Shown piece by piece: positions 7,322 to 15,445 of a stretch of DNA of 17,992 nucleotides; position 1 is the stretch's first letter, and every line of letters begins with the position of its first letter. Made by a program: the position numbers and the translations under genes. Where the stretch lies: NCBI GenBank assembly GCA_013374385.1, contig QBUR01000191.1, positions 1 to 17,992 on the forward strand. Reading direction: 5' to 3'. Source of the DNA: Candidatus Methanocomedens sp. (GTDB lineage Archaea > Halobacteriota > Methanosarcinia > Methanosarcinales > Methanocomedenaceae). A model generated the notes under the pieces. The model saw only the letters and a program-made list of their open reading frames with translations. It had not been told where the DNA came from and did not search any database.

Positions 7322-9577
7322 CTATTTAATGATTGCGAATTTGTCTATGACAAAATCGTCTGCGGTTTCTACTCTGTAAACATAGAGACCTGTTACTACA
7401 TCCTGATCATTCCTGGATACGAGATCCCAGTACTCTGTACCGACCTCACCAGTGTAATCACGATGCTCAAGGGTAATTACATGATCTCCTGCAAGTGTGA
7501 AAACATGTATATCACACATACTTGGAAGATTAACAAATGCAATTTTGTTGAAGTAGGTTGTTTCCCAGGCAGCACTGATCTTGTAGGGGTTGGGAACTAC
7601 TCTAACATTATTTACCCAGTCTGAGTCAGTATCCCAGTTGGGTGTAACTGCAACAGGGGTTCCCTCTAAAGTCTGCTTGTAATTGCTTTTGGTGCTTTCT
7701 ATAAGGGTCACAGCATCAAATGCGGTTACTACATAGTAATAGGGGAATCCGTTACGGGCAGAATTGTCCGTGTACTCGTGTACTCCGGGTTCGGTAACTG
7801 TTGCAAGAAGCTCAAAGTTACTAGGTGCGAAATCGGAACGGTAAACACAGTATCCACCGAATGGAGAGTATGCCTCTGCATTGGCACCCCACTCAAGGTG
7901 AACAGCGTTATCCTGTGCCTCGTAGAAAAGGATCGGAGTTGGAGGAAGAGCAGGTACGCCCCATCCGCCATCAAGGTAGTAGGCACTGAGAAGCTCATCA
8001 GCAGCAACTCTTGCACCTTCAAGACCAAGACCAACAATCCATCCACCGATAACAAACAGACTGTCATCATCTGCAAGGGTCACAGGACCCATTGAGGGAA
8101 GGAATCTGTAATCAAAGGTGGGGTAACCGAGAGCCAGAGGGTTCTCGTACACGAAAGGCCATGGTCCGGGGTTTGGAGTGGTTCTGGCTTCCGGTGTATT
8201 TTCGTTACCAACCCAGTCTTCAAGATAGAGAGGTCCACTGTACTGACCGCTCTCATCCGGGAACTGTCCCCACATGTAATCGTATCTCTCGATGTCTGTG
8301 CCTGGATCGCTCTCCCAGTTCCACCATGCGTGGCTTAGTGGGATAGGAACACCGTAAACATCGATAGGACGCTCGGTGGTACCGTCTGCCTTCAGAACCC
8401 AGAGATCAAGAAGACGCCAGGCAATGAATCCCACTGCAGGAGTATCAAGATCCTGCTCGCCACTGTCATCAACGGAACTGCCAGCACCATCACTGTCCCA
8501 CATGAAGCTCATGCTTCTTGGAACAACAGCGAATGTGGTGTCTCCCACAACATGCTGCCAGAAGTTTTCCGGACGGTTTCCCTCTGTGAACATTTCCATG
8601 CTGGTTCCAGTGTTCATAGGGTAGATGTAAGTGGAAGGATCATTAATATCGATTGTCTTGAAAAGAATAGTGTAACCATCGGCTACACCGTCACCGTTAA
8701 CATCATTATCCGCAATATTGTCGGATACTACATAGTTGTAGTAGTACCAGATGTTGTTGGGATCATCAGCACCAAGAGGGCTGTCAGGGTTCTGCTGATA
8801 GGTATAGATATCCTGATCAACAGCCTTCACACCATCTTGGAAGATGTAGTCAAAGTCGTCGATATCAGGATCACCGCGAAGCCAGATGGCATGACCGTCG
8901 TAGTAGACCATGTCTTCAACATGAGCTTCTACGGGATCTGCTGTGGCCACATCGCAGTCACCGCGAATACCAACAACAAAACCTTCAAGATCGGCACCGA
9001 GGTTGCCGTATTCACTGTGGTGAGTTACTACGAATTTGTTGGCTATGAAGTTGTTGTAGCCTGGTGTTCCCCATCCGTAGTTTTCTTCCCATACCATCAT
9101 GCCGTAAGGGTCGGTGTTTCTGGAAAGATACCAGTCATCGTACCCGTACTGAGTCTGCTCAAGAGCAGTAGGACCGGGAACGAGTTTCTCCATGGGATAG
9201 CCATCGCTCGGCCAAAGTTCCCAATCACCGTAATCAGAACAACTTGCCCATTTACCCATACTGTCGGGCCAACTGCTGGTTATCTCACCAGCACATGCAG
9301 TCCAGAAGTTACCTGCCCAGAGGTAACTGCTACCGGAACCGCCGGGCCATTCCATAGAAGGATAAACTGCATCAGGGTCTCCAAACCTGCCGAGATTCAG
9401 GAAAGCACTCCAGACATTACTCAGGTTGTGCAATCCCCAGACCAAATTTGGTCTGGCATCTGTGCTCTCTGGCAGGGAAACCTCTCGAAGCTCTCTTGCG
9501 AGGCCCGTGCCAACAAACACGAAGAGTGCAAGCACGGCGAGTGCAAGAAATCCGCGATTTCGCCTGGTATTCCTCAT
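7322..9577 (-). CDS. large secreted surface protein with fibronectin-III-like and FlgD/T9SS-like domains
   Basis: A 751-aa exported protein. The ATG at 9577 follows AGGAGGT; the frame extends to 9820 but that would overlap tonB and lacks a signal. The signal peptide is about residues 1-27. The N-terminal part has a pattern I recognise from large FCB-group surface proteins: NVW near the start, then PSMEWPGGSGSSYLWAGNFW. The middle is rich in Trp, Tyr, Asp and Gly, with a DVNGDGVADGY segment that could bind calcium. Residues about 546-635 look fibronectin-III-like (YCVYRS, YYYVVTAFD). Residues about 658-751 are a FlgD-like C-terminal domain (VVPNPY, IHVFTLAGDHV, GLYVYRVET, ending KFAIIK). It lies between tonB and the PorV-like gene, so it is the likely client of the latter. 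Exact function is unknown. Confidence 0.87.
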   Translation of the reverse strand: MRNTRRNRGFLALAVLALFVFVGTGLARELREVSLPESTDARPNLVWGLHNLSNVWSAFLNLGRFGDPDAVYPSMEWPGGSGSSYLWAGNFWTACAGEITSSWPDSMGKWASCSDYGDWELWPSDGYPMEKLVPGPTALEQTQYGYDDWYLSRNTDPYGMMVWEENYGWGTPGYNNFIANKFVVTHHSEYGNLGADLEGFVVGIRGDCDVATADPVEAHVEDMVYYDGHAIWLRGDPDIDDFDYIFQDGVKAVDQDIYTYQQNPDSPLGADDPNNIWYYYNYVVSDNIADNDVNGDGVADGYTILFKTIDINDPSTYIYPMNTGTSMEMFTEGNRPENFWQHVVGDTTFAVVPRSMSFMWDSDGAGSSVDDSGEQDLDTPAVGFIAWRLLDLWVLKADGTTERPIDVYGVPIPLSHAWWNWESDPGTDIERYDYMWGQFPDESGQYSGPLYLEDWVGNENTPEARTTPNPGPWPFVYENPLALGYPTFDYRFLPSMGPVTLADDDSLFVIGGWIVGLGLEGARVAADELLSAYYLDGGWGVPALPPTPILFYEAQDNAVHLEWGANAEAYSPFGGYCVYRSDFAPSNFELLATVTEPGVHEYTDNSARNGFPYYYVVTAFDAVTLIESTKSNYKQTLEGTPVAVTPNWDTDSDWVNNVRVVPNPYKISAAWETTYFNKIAFVNLPSMCDIHVFTLAGDHVITLEHRDYTGEVGTEYWDLVSRNDQDVVTGLYVYRVETADDFVIDKFAIIK

Positions 9578-9587
9578 ACTCACTTCC

Positions 9588-9594
9588 ACCTCCT
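9588..9594 (-). promoter_or_regulatory. ribosome binding site fixing the start at 9577
   Basis: AGGAGGT on the minus strand lies ten bases upstream of the ATG at 9577. This is a strong site at slightly long spacing, and it supports the start that yields a signal peptide rather than the extension to 9820. Confidence 0.7.
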
Positions 9595-9668
9595 GTCTTT
9601 TTCCAAACCAGCTAGTAATAGCTGTTCGGATCCTGTTTGTATTGTGTGTCATACCCATATGCCACACC

Positions 9669-10337
9669 CTAATTAGATAACTCAAAGTTGTAACCCACGG
9701 AAGTCCACACACCAACGGCAATGCCGTTGTTCCGTGCAGGCGACCAGCGTGTATCCCACGCAGCCGACATGGCAGCCTGGTCGAGGCTTCCCACTCCGCT
9801 TGAGTTGTAAAGCTGAACATCAGCCACAGTGCCGTCAGGCTTCACATAGATCCATACAATAACGCTACCCTCAACTCCGGCCAAACTGGCCAGCTCAGGA
9901 TATGCAGGCGCAGGCCTGTAGGTACAAACCGGTGCATCCTCCGCATACATGAAACGCGGTGGACCTATTTCGTCTGATTGCCCCACATCGCCCAGCTCGT
10001 CACTCTGATCTATGGTAAGAGCCTCATCGAGACCCTCTGTGTCATCGCTTAGAGACAGCGTAATGTCCAGTTCTTCAATCATTTCTTCCGTTTCATCCTG
10101 CAATTCTTCCTGCTCTTCTTCTACTTCTTCCTCCTGCTCTTCAACATCATCGTCAAAAGCGATGTCGGCCTCTACGGCTTCCATCTGTGAGTCTGAAGTT
10201 CGAGTAGACAGCCTGCCCAGTTCGCTGGCAGGAATAAACTCGAAGAAGATGATCAGAAACGCGAGAGCAACAACAATTCCCCACTCAAAACCCCGTGCGG
10301 ACTTTTCCCTGCTCTCTATATCGGCGCTTGTAGCCAT
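9669..10337 (-). CDS. tonB: TonB energy transducer with acidic periplasmic spacer
   Basis: A 222-aa protein that should pass proton-motive force from ExbB/ExbD to an outer-membrane receptor. A short cytoplasmic tail is followed by one membrane anchor (about 18-36). The C-terminal TonB domain (about 142-220) shows the usual features: PAYPELA, GVEGSVIVWIYVKPDGTV, SSGVGSLDQAAMSA, a WSPARNNG turn and a final YNFELSN strand. The spacer is unusual. TonB proteins normally have Pro-rich, often Pro-Lys/Pro-Glu, spacers; here residues 57-90 are an almost unbroken Glu/Asp tract, probably a charged helix, and the segment before the TonB domain has few prolines. The gene starts 10 nt after exbD2 with GGAGGTGAG in place. 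Identification is firm. Confidence 0.95.
   Translation of the reverse strand: MATSADIESREKSARGFEWGIVVALAFLIIFFEFIPASELGRLSTRTSDSQMEAVEADIAFDDDVEEQEEEVEEEQEELQDETEEMIEELDITLSLSDDTEGLDEALTIDQSDELGDVGQSDEIGPPRFMYAEDAPVCTYRPAPAYPELASLAGVEGSVIVWIYVKPDGTVADVQLYNSSGVGSLDQAAMSAAWDTRWSPARNNGIAVGVWTSVGYNFELSN
10068..10169 (-). repeat. purine-rich low-complexity tract coding the acidic TonB spacer
   Basis: About 100 bp of mostly GAA/GAG/GAT/CAG codons encode residues 57-90 of TonB, with runs of three consecutive Glu. It is an irregular low-complexity tract rather than an exact tandem repeat. Its length may vary between strains through slippage. Confidence 0.7.
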
Positions 10338-10347
10338 CTCACCTCCT

Positions 10348-10812
10348 CTATATTCCTGTGCTCAAAGGCTGAGCGTTAAACTGAATGCTGTACAATTCCT
10401 CGAAACGAAGATCCGCAAAAAGACCGACCATAGCACTCATTGGGACACGAGTATCCGCATTTAGCACTATGACATCAAGGTGCTTGTTCTGCTCTCGCCA
10501 GAATTTATCTGCAAGACCTTTCAGCTGTACTGCCACCTGATCAATAGGCAGGTCGTAGTCACCGATTCTTGCAATCACTTCACTCTGACTGTCTCCGGGG
10601 TTCATCTGTTTGATCCAGACGGCCACCATAAGGTTCTCCTTGCCCAGCTCACTCATCACCTGAGGGTGAGCCTGAGGAAAGCGAATCCTGAGACCACTGT
10701 CATCCTTGAAAATGGTTGTGGCCATAAAGAAGACCAGAAGCAGGAAAACGATATCCGACATTGTGCTGGATCCTATTGCACTGCCGACTTTCATTCTTCT
10801 TTTAAACTTCAT
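10348..10812 (-). CDS. exbD: ExbD/TolR-type proton-channel protein 2
   Basis: A 154-aa ExbD/TolR-family protein of normal length. After a basic N-terminus it has one membrane helix (about 18-35) in SDIVFLLLVFFMATTIF, with Asp20 at the position of the essential proton-carrying aspartate of ExbD. The periplasmic domain (about 40-150) ends in the usual pattern, with a VIVLNADTRVPMSAMVGLF strand-turn-helix. Its ATG shares one base with the stop codon of the first exbD (TAATG), so the two are translationally coupled and probably made in matched amounts. Two ExbD-type proteins beside one ExbB suggest a heteromeric ExbD dimer inside the ExbB pentamer; this is inference. Confidence 0.94.
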   Translation of the reverse strand: MKFKRRMKVGSAIGSSTMSDIVFLLLVFFMATTIFKDDSGLRIRFPQAHPQVMSELGKENLMVAVWIKQMNPGDSQSEVIARIGDYDLPIDQVAVQLKGLADKFWREQNKHLDVIVLNADTRVPMSAMVGLFADLRFEELYSIQFNAQPLSTGI

Positions 10813-11558
10813 TACACACCACCTCCAAGTCTTTCCTGAAGGGTGATACCAGTACGGCTGACACCATTGCGCCTGATCACATCAAGTGCGGCGATCATGC
10901 CGTCATAGTCACAATCGGGAAAGAACTTGAGAATAACAACAAGCTCGCTCTCTCTTACGGCTGAAGCGATGTTCCCCTGCCTTGCGTCAGCAAGAACAAG
11001 AGTATCGCCAAAAGCCACTTCTCCAAAGTTTGGATCGACAGTCACTGGAGCATCTGCACCCATTATCTCCCGGATAAGTCCGGAACGAACCATGGGTGTA
11101 AGATTCTCTGCCTGAATGGCCGAGTTCAAGCTGGAATAAGTACCTGACGGTACACCCTTCGCAACCTCAAGGTTGTTCAGAAGTCTGGCGGAAGTAGTTT
11201 CCACCGTTTCTGCCCTCTGGGCTGCAAGAGTCATAATTCCTTCCTGAAGCACGGGATCATCCAGTGCGACATCCTCACCGGCTCTGGCCCTTTGCAGTGG
11301 CCCGTCAGGGGGTGCCTGGTCAATAAGAGCCACATAGCTCCCGATACCCCACTGCTTGATGGTCATAACCAGTCGGTTGGTTTCATCGATCACTACCTCT
11401 TCAGTCTGTTCATCGGGCTTTTTCGGCAGCTGATAGCTGATGCCCTTCTGAACATCAAAAGTGGTTGTAACAAGGAAGAAGATCAGAAGCAGGAATGCAA
11501 TATCGGACATGGACGAATCGGAAAATTCGCCTGTTGCCCGTGGTCTATTACTGCGCAT
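10812..11558 (-). CDS. exbD: ExbD/TolR-type protein 1 with a large periplasmic insertion
   Basis: A 248-aa ExbD-family protein, about 100 residues longer than usual. The start has AAGGAG upstream. The membrane helix (about 17-34, SDIAFLLLIFFLVTTTF) keeps the essential Asp (Asp19). The fold begins as expected to about residue 78 (ISYQLPKKP, RLVMTIKQWG) and resumes at about 204-245 (SELVVILKFFPDCDYDGMIAALDVIRRNGV). Between them lies an added segment of roughly 120 residues, partly helical, with LAAQRAETVETTSARLLNN as its clearest stretch. I do not recognise this insert as a known domain. It may contact TonB, the acidic tail of ExbB, or the second ExbD. It is 12 nt after exbB and overlaps exbD2 by one base. 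Confidence 0.9.
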   Translation of the reverse strand: MRSNRPRATGEFSDSSMSDIAFLLLIFFLVTTTFDVQKGISYQLPKKPDEQTEEVVIDETNRLVMTIKQWGIGSYVALIDQAPPDGPLQRARAGEDVALDDPVLQEGIMTLAAQRAETVETTSARLLNNLEVAKGVPSGTYSSLNSAIQAENLTPMVRSGLIREIMGADAPVTVDPNFGEVAFGDTLVLADARQGNIASAVRESELVVILKFFPDCDYDGMIAALDVIRRNGVSRTGITLQERLGGGV

Positions 11559-11570
11559 TCTTACTCCTTA

Positions 11571-12401
11571 TCACAACTGCTTGAGATGTTCCATGTCGGC
11601 AAGCTGATCAACGAGGAACATGCTTGCCTCTTCCATGTCGGTAATAAAACGACCCACTTTTGCTATGAAAAAGTTATTGGCCATCTGAATTGGAATTGCT
11701 ACCATAAGGCCGGTGGCCGTGGTGATAAGCGCTTCCTGGATACCGCCGGCAACAAGGCTGGCATCAACATTCTTGGCTGCGGCGATCTCGCCGAAGGCAC
11801 GAATCATACCAGACACTGTACCGAGGAAACCTATCATGGGGGCTACACTTGAAACGGTGGCAAGAACAACAAGCCCCTTCTCAAGATGTGCCATTTCGAT
11901 AGATCCGGCTCCTTCAATTGCCTTTTCCACATCTACAAGCCCTTTGTCTCTTCTCATGAGCCCGGCTCTGAGAATAGCAGACACAGGACCACGGGTACGG
12001 TCACAAAGGGTTTCAGCACCGCTGAGATCGCCTTTGCGAATGTATCCGCCAAGCTGCTCAAGAAATTTGTTCACATCGAGTTTCGCCTTGCTGAAAGTTA
12101 TGAATCTTTCAACAGCAACGGCAATACCGATGATCAGTGCAATAAGCAGAGGCCACATAAAGTTTCCACCAGCAATGAACAGATCTTTAAGATCCATGCT
12201 GGCACTCTGTGAACGCTCAACTTCTTCAACAACAGGTGCTTCTTCAACATCTGCGTTCTCGACTGGTTCCTCTACAGGAACCACCTCTTCCTCAACCACT
12301 TCAGTAATCTCTTCTGTGGTTTCTATTGCTTCCGGCTCTTCCCCCTGAGCAATGGCAAATGGTGCCATTATCAGTAGAAGCACCAGCAGTATTTTATGCA
12401 T
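11571..12401 (-). CDS. exbB: ExbB/TolQ/MotA-family proton channel with N-terminal acidic extension
   Basis: A 276-aa member of the MotA/TolQ/ExbB family, the proton-channel subunit that works with ExbD and TonB. The ATG at 12401 has AAGGAGA eight bases upstream; an earlier ATG at 12452 would overlap the receptor gene. Residues 1-18 are a signal-peptide-like helix. Residues 21-62 are strongly acidic (Glu, Val, Pro). The channel core follows: first membrane helix about 81-98, cytoplasmic loop, second helix about 176-198 with APMIGFLGTVSGMI, and third about 222-245 with EALITTATGLMVAIP; these last two motifs are diagnostic. If the signal is cleaved, the acidic tail is periplasmic and the core keeps normal ExbB topology. 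It starts 44 nt after the receptor gene. Identification is firm. Confidence 0.94.
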   Translation of the reverse strand: MHKILLVLLLIMAPFAIAQGEEPEAIETTEEITEVVEEEVVPVEEPVENADVEEAPVVEEVERSQSASMDLKDLFIAGGNFMWPLLIALIIGIAVAVERFITFSKAKLDVNKFLEQLGGYIRKGDLSGAETLCDRTRGPVSAILRAGLMRRDKGLVDVEKAIEGAGSIEMAHLEKGLVVLATVSSVAPMIGFLGTVSGMIRAFGEIAAAKNVDASLVAGGIQEALITTATGLMVAIPIQMANNFFIAKVGRFITDMEEASMFLVDQLADMEHLKQL

Positions 12402-12409
12402 CTGGTAAC

Positions 12410-12416
12410 TCTCCTT
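12410..12416 (-). promoter_or_regulatory. ribosome binding site fixing the exbB start
   Basis: AAGGAGA on the minus strand ends eight bases before the ATG at 12401, which supports that start over the upstream ATG at 12452. Confidence 0.7.
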
Positions 12417-12445
12417 GTTCTTGCGGGTAAACCCGCCTGAAATTC

Positions 12446-15232
12446 CTACCATTCGAAGTCGATACCGAAACGAATGCGTCTTCTGCGCTCGTAAGCATTG
12501 GGGTTACCCATACTACCTCTGGGATCGTGATCGGGCTCGCCGTTACCATCCTGATCAGCGTCGTACCACGCTGCATCCACAAGTCCGCCGATGTTTGCGC
12601 GGTTAAACACGTTAAGAACCCAGACATACACATTCAGTGAGGTATCGCCCATCCAGAACATCTTGTTCAGCTTGGCTGTGGTGTTCATGGTGAACGGAAG
12701 ACGCTCGCCGTTGATCTCTGGATCGGCAGTTGCCTGCCCGCTTGAGTTGTAGGGGAAACCACTTCCGTAGTTCCACTGCACCGAAAGACCAAGACCCTGA
12801 AGGTATCTGGTTCCGCCCCATGCAGGGCCTTCGTTTCTTGGGATACGGAAATCAAAGTTGGCGTTAACCATGTGTCTCTGATCCCAGTCAAGGAAACTCT
12901 CACGCTTGGGAATAACCCAGCCTGCCCAGGCGTAACTGTAGTTCTGGGTTGCACTGGAGCTTTTGCCCTTGGCTATGGCATAGGTGTAGTTGCCACTGAA
13001 ACTAATGAAGTTGGAAGGGCGTCTCATGAGGTTGAACTCTGCACCGCGGACATTTCCGTAATCTCCGTTGATGTAAAGATCATAAGCATCCACTGCTGTG
13101 AAGTAGTTCTTCTGCATGTCTACAAGACCAGTGATATCCTTGTAGTAACCTGTGATATCGAGCATGGTTATGTCATTGAACATGTGCTTCACACCAAATT
13201 CGTATGCGATGGTCTCTTCGGGCTCAAGATCAGGGTTACCCACAATAGGGAATGCGCCTGAAAGATCGAAGTTTGCCCCATCGAACATTCTTCCGAAGTC
13301 TGGAACCTGGAAGTAATGACCGTATGTGAAGTGAAGAACATCACGCTCAGTTATGGGATGGCTGAAGCCAAGTCGAGGGCTGAGGTGATACTTGGAACTA
13401 ACACTGACCGGGTTCCTGATGTGATCATCATCTCCGGCGGAAGTTCCAGGGTTCACAGGGTCTGTAAGATCGGCAGGGTAGTCGTTGTAGTTGGGGTCGA
13501 AGTAATCAAAACGAAGACCTGCGTTAACGATCATTCCTCTGTATTCCATTTTGTCCTGCATGTAGGCAGATACAGCATGGGGGAAGGAATGCCAGTCGCT
13601 CATGTAGATGTTTCCGCCTGAAGCGGTATCTACCCGGTGCTCGTAGACATCATAGTACTTGCCTTCAAGACCGAACTTGAGCTGGTGCTGCTGGTTGACC
13701 TGGCTGGTTACATCAAGCCTTACTGTTGATGTAGCACTGGAAGCGTCGTACCATGCAGCTCTGTTGGCGCCGGAACGGTAGAACCCCTGACTGTCCTGAG
13801 TGCGTGTGGGTGTGTAGTTCAGCCAGTCGAAAACAGAGTAACCTTCTCCAAGAACTCCACCATCAGGGTCATCAATTCTGCGTTCATCAGAAGTGGAGTA
13901 CTGGTTGACCTTGAACTCCAGGAAGCTTGCATCACTGAGGGTCTGTGTGAGGCTGAAGCCAATGGAGTAGTTTTCCACATTGCGATGTGGAAGGCCGTAG
14001 CGGAACTCTGTTCCGGGAAGTGTGTCGCCGGTAAGAGGATCAATGTAGGAATCCTCGAACCTGGCATATGCCCAGCCACCGTACAGATTGCTGTCTGTGT
14101 TACGGTAGAATCCACTGAGGTTTATCTTGGTTTTGGGATTGGGCTTAATGGTAAGCTTCAGGTTACCGTTCAACTGCTCGCTTCCGGTGTTAAGAAGGTA
14201 ACCGTAGTTACCATCGGTGCCACCACCATACTGCAACCATTTTACGGTTCCGAAAAAGCGGACATCGGCACCAATATCAAGACCCATTGCAGGAAGCAGA
14301 TACTGTGTAATTGGCTCTGGTCCGCCAAGTGCAATCTCTCCTGTAAGTCTTGCTTCAGCAAAATCGGCAGGCTTGTCGCCTGCGAATTCCTGCTGTGGCT
14401 CAAGAGGATCGGGATCGCCATTGTTGTCCAGACCATCGAACCTCGGGCCTGCCCACCAGGTACCCGGGTATCCCCAGGTCCAGTCTTCGGCAATACCCAG
14501 AGTAGCAAAATCGTTACCGTTCATGCCGATGGATCCGCTGTAGCGGTTTCCACCCTCACGGGTGATAACATTGATGATACCGGACTGTGCATTTCCGTAC
14601 TCGGCACCGAACCCACCGGAAATAACCGATGTTTCAGCAACAGCCGAAAGAGGAAGAGACTGGTCTGATACATTGCCGTTGGGGTCTGTCTGAGTCACAC
14701 CGTCAACAACATAGGAAACCTCTCCGCCACGACCTCCACGCATGTGAAGACCACCGCGATCAACGGCACCTGCCTGCTGGTTCACCACATCGGCGATACC
14801 TGCAACAGGCATGGTTCTGATCTCGTCACGAGTTACTACAGAAACACTGGAAGTAACGCCGCGAAGAATCATTCCCCTCTGGTCGGTTACGGTAATAACC
14901 GTACTTCCAACTGCTTCGGGGTTAAGTACAAAATCCATCCGGGTGGTCATGTCAGCGATGACACTGGCACCCTCTTTTGTCTGCTCGCCCATACCAACCA
15001 TGCGGGACATAAGATCATAAGTTCCCGGCTGAAGGTTGATAATGAAATACTCTCCGTTAGAATCCGTCATTGCACCGTAGGCAGTACCTGTGATCATCAC
15101 AGTCGCGCCGATCAACGGTTCCCCGTCAGAATCGGTAACACGACCGGCGATCTTACCGGTAGTTCCAGCGGTAGCAGCAAGGGACACAAACAGCAGTAAA
15201 GCAAGCGAAATAACTGTCGCTCTTCTAAACAC
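12446..15232 (-). CDS. TonB-dependent outer-membrane receptor with carboxypeptidase-regulatory-like domain
   Basis: A 928-aa TonB-dependent receptor. GTG is the start codon, with AAAGGAG seven bases upstream. Signal peptide about 1-22. Residues about 26-103 form the carboxypeptidase-regulatory-like domain common in FCB receptors (GRVTDSDGEPLIGATVMITG, DSNGEYFIINLQPGTY). Near 110-118 STVITVTDQ is the best TonB-box candidate. The plug domain spans about 120-228 (VSVVTRDEI, GLHMRGGRGGEVSYVVDGV, FGAEYGNAQSGIINVITREGG). The rest is a long beta-barrel ending in an aromatic strand, RIRFGIDFEW. Many Asp/Asn-rich loops suggest a metal- or calcium-rich exterior. No SusD-type lipoprotein lies beside it, so this is not a standard Sus pair. 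It is the first gene after the promoter and is directly followed by its own Ton motor. The transported substrate cannot be read. Confidence 0.95.
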   Translation of the reverse strand: MFRRATVISLALLLFVSLAATAGTTGKIAGRVTDSDGEPLIGATVMITGTAYGAMTDSNGEYFIINLQPGTYDLMSRMVGMGEQTKEGASVIADMTTRMDFVLNPEAVGSTVITVTDQRGMILRGVTSSVSVVTRDEIRTMPVAGIADVVNQQAGAVDRGGLHMRGGRGGEVSYVVDGVTQTDPNGNVSDQSLPLSAVAETSVISGGFGAEYGNAQSGIINVITREGGNRYSGSIGMNGNDFATLGIAEDWTWGYPGTWWAGPRFDGLDNNGDPDPLEPQQEFAGDKPADFAEARLTGEIALGGPEPITQYLLPAMGLDIGADVRFFGTVKWLQYGGGTDGNYGYLLNTGSEQLNGNLKLTIKPNPKTKINLSGFYRNTDSNLYGGWAYARFEDSYIDPLTGDTLPGTEFRYGLPHRNVENYSIGFSLTQTLSDASFLEFKVNQYSTSDERRIDDPDGGVLGEGYSVFDWLNYTPTRTQDSQGFYRSGANRAAWYDASSATSTVRLDVTSQVNQQHQLKFGLEGKYYDVYEHRVDTASGGNIYMSDWHSFPHAVSAYMQDKMEYRGMIVNAGLRFDYFDPNYNDYPADLTDPVNPGTSAGDDDHIRNPVSVSSKYHLSPRLGFSHPITERDVLHFTYGHYFQVPDFGRMFDGANFDLSGAFPIVGNPDLEPEETIAYEFGVKHMFNDITMLDITGYYKDITGLVDMQKNYFTAVDAYDLYINGDYGNVRGAEFNLMRRPSNFISFSGNYTYAIAKGKSSSATQNYSYAWAGWVIPKRESFLDWDQRHMVNANFDFRIPRNEGPAWGGTRYLQGLGLSVQWNYGSGFPYNSSGQATADPEINGERLPFTMNTTAKLNKMFWMGDTSLNVYVWVLNVFNRANIGGLVDAAWYDADQDGNGEPDHDPRGSMGNPNAYERRRRIRFGIDFEW

Positions 15233-15330
15233 TTTGCAGCTCCTTTCTCCTGGCTACAAACTGTGCATCCTCTCTGCACCCCGGCGTACACCCCCCAGGG
15301 CAAAGAATCAGCACAAACAAACAACCATTA

Positions 15331-15346
15331 CCACGGCCAGCCGTGG
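15331..15346. promoter_or_regulatory. GC-rich dyad in the operon leader
   Basis: CCACGGCCAGCCGTGG is a perfect inverted repeat with seven-base arms. In the minus-strand transcript it can form a six-pair GC stem with a CUGG tetraloop, about 65-80 nt after the likely transcription start, and an alternative GGCCA/TGGCC pairing overlaps it. It could be an operator or a leader hairpin. There is no following run of U long enough to call a terminator. Confidence 0.45.
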
Positions 15347-15416
15347 CCACCTAACACTTTACAGCACACCGTGTTACGGCGTACTAACCTATTGTTACAC
15401 AACTCTTTCCCTATCT

Positions 15417-15445
15417 AGGATACTTAAGCTCCTCAACCGTGTCAA
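15417..15445 (-). promoter_or_regulatory. sigma-70-type promoter for the eleven-gene operon
   Basis: On the minus strand, TTGACA (15445-15440) is a perfect -35 box, followed after exactly 17 bases by TATCCT (15422-15417) as a -10 box matching four of six consensus positions. Transcription would start near 15410, leaving a leader of about 175 nt before the receptor's GTG. It is the best promoter-like pair I found in the window, and it sits directly upstream of the gene cluster. Confidence 0.65.

Noticed and set aside
8552..9676. A 374-codon plus-strand open frame opposite the large surface-protein gene
   Set aside because: The translation shows no domain, signal or ribosome site, and the opposite strand encodes a protein with clear family features over the same bases. 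Long antisense frames here follow from codon bias.
13985..14668. A 227-codon plus-strand open frame inside the receptor gene
   Set aside because: It lies wholly opposite the plug and barrel region of an unambiguous TonB-dependent receptor and its product has no recognisable feature.
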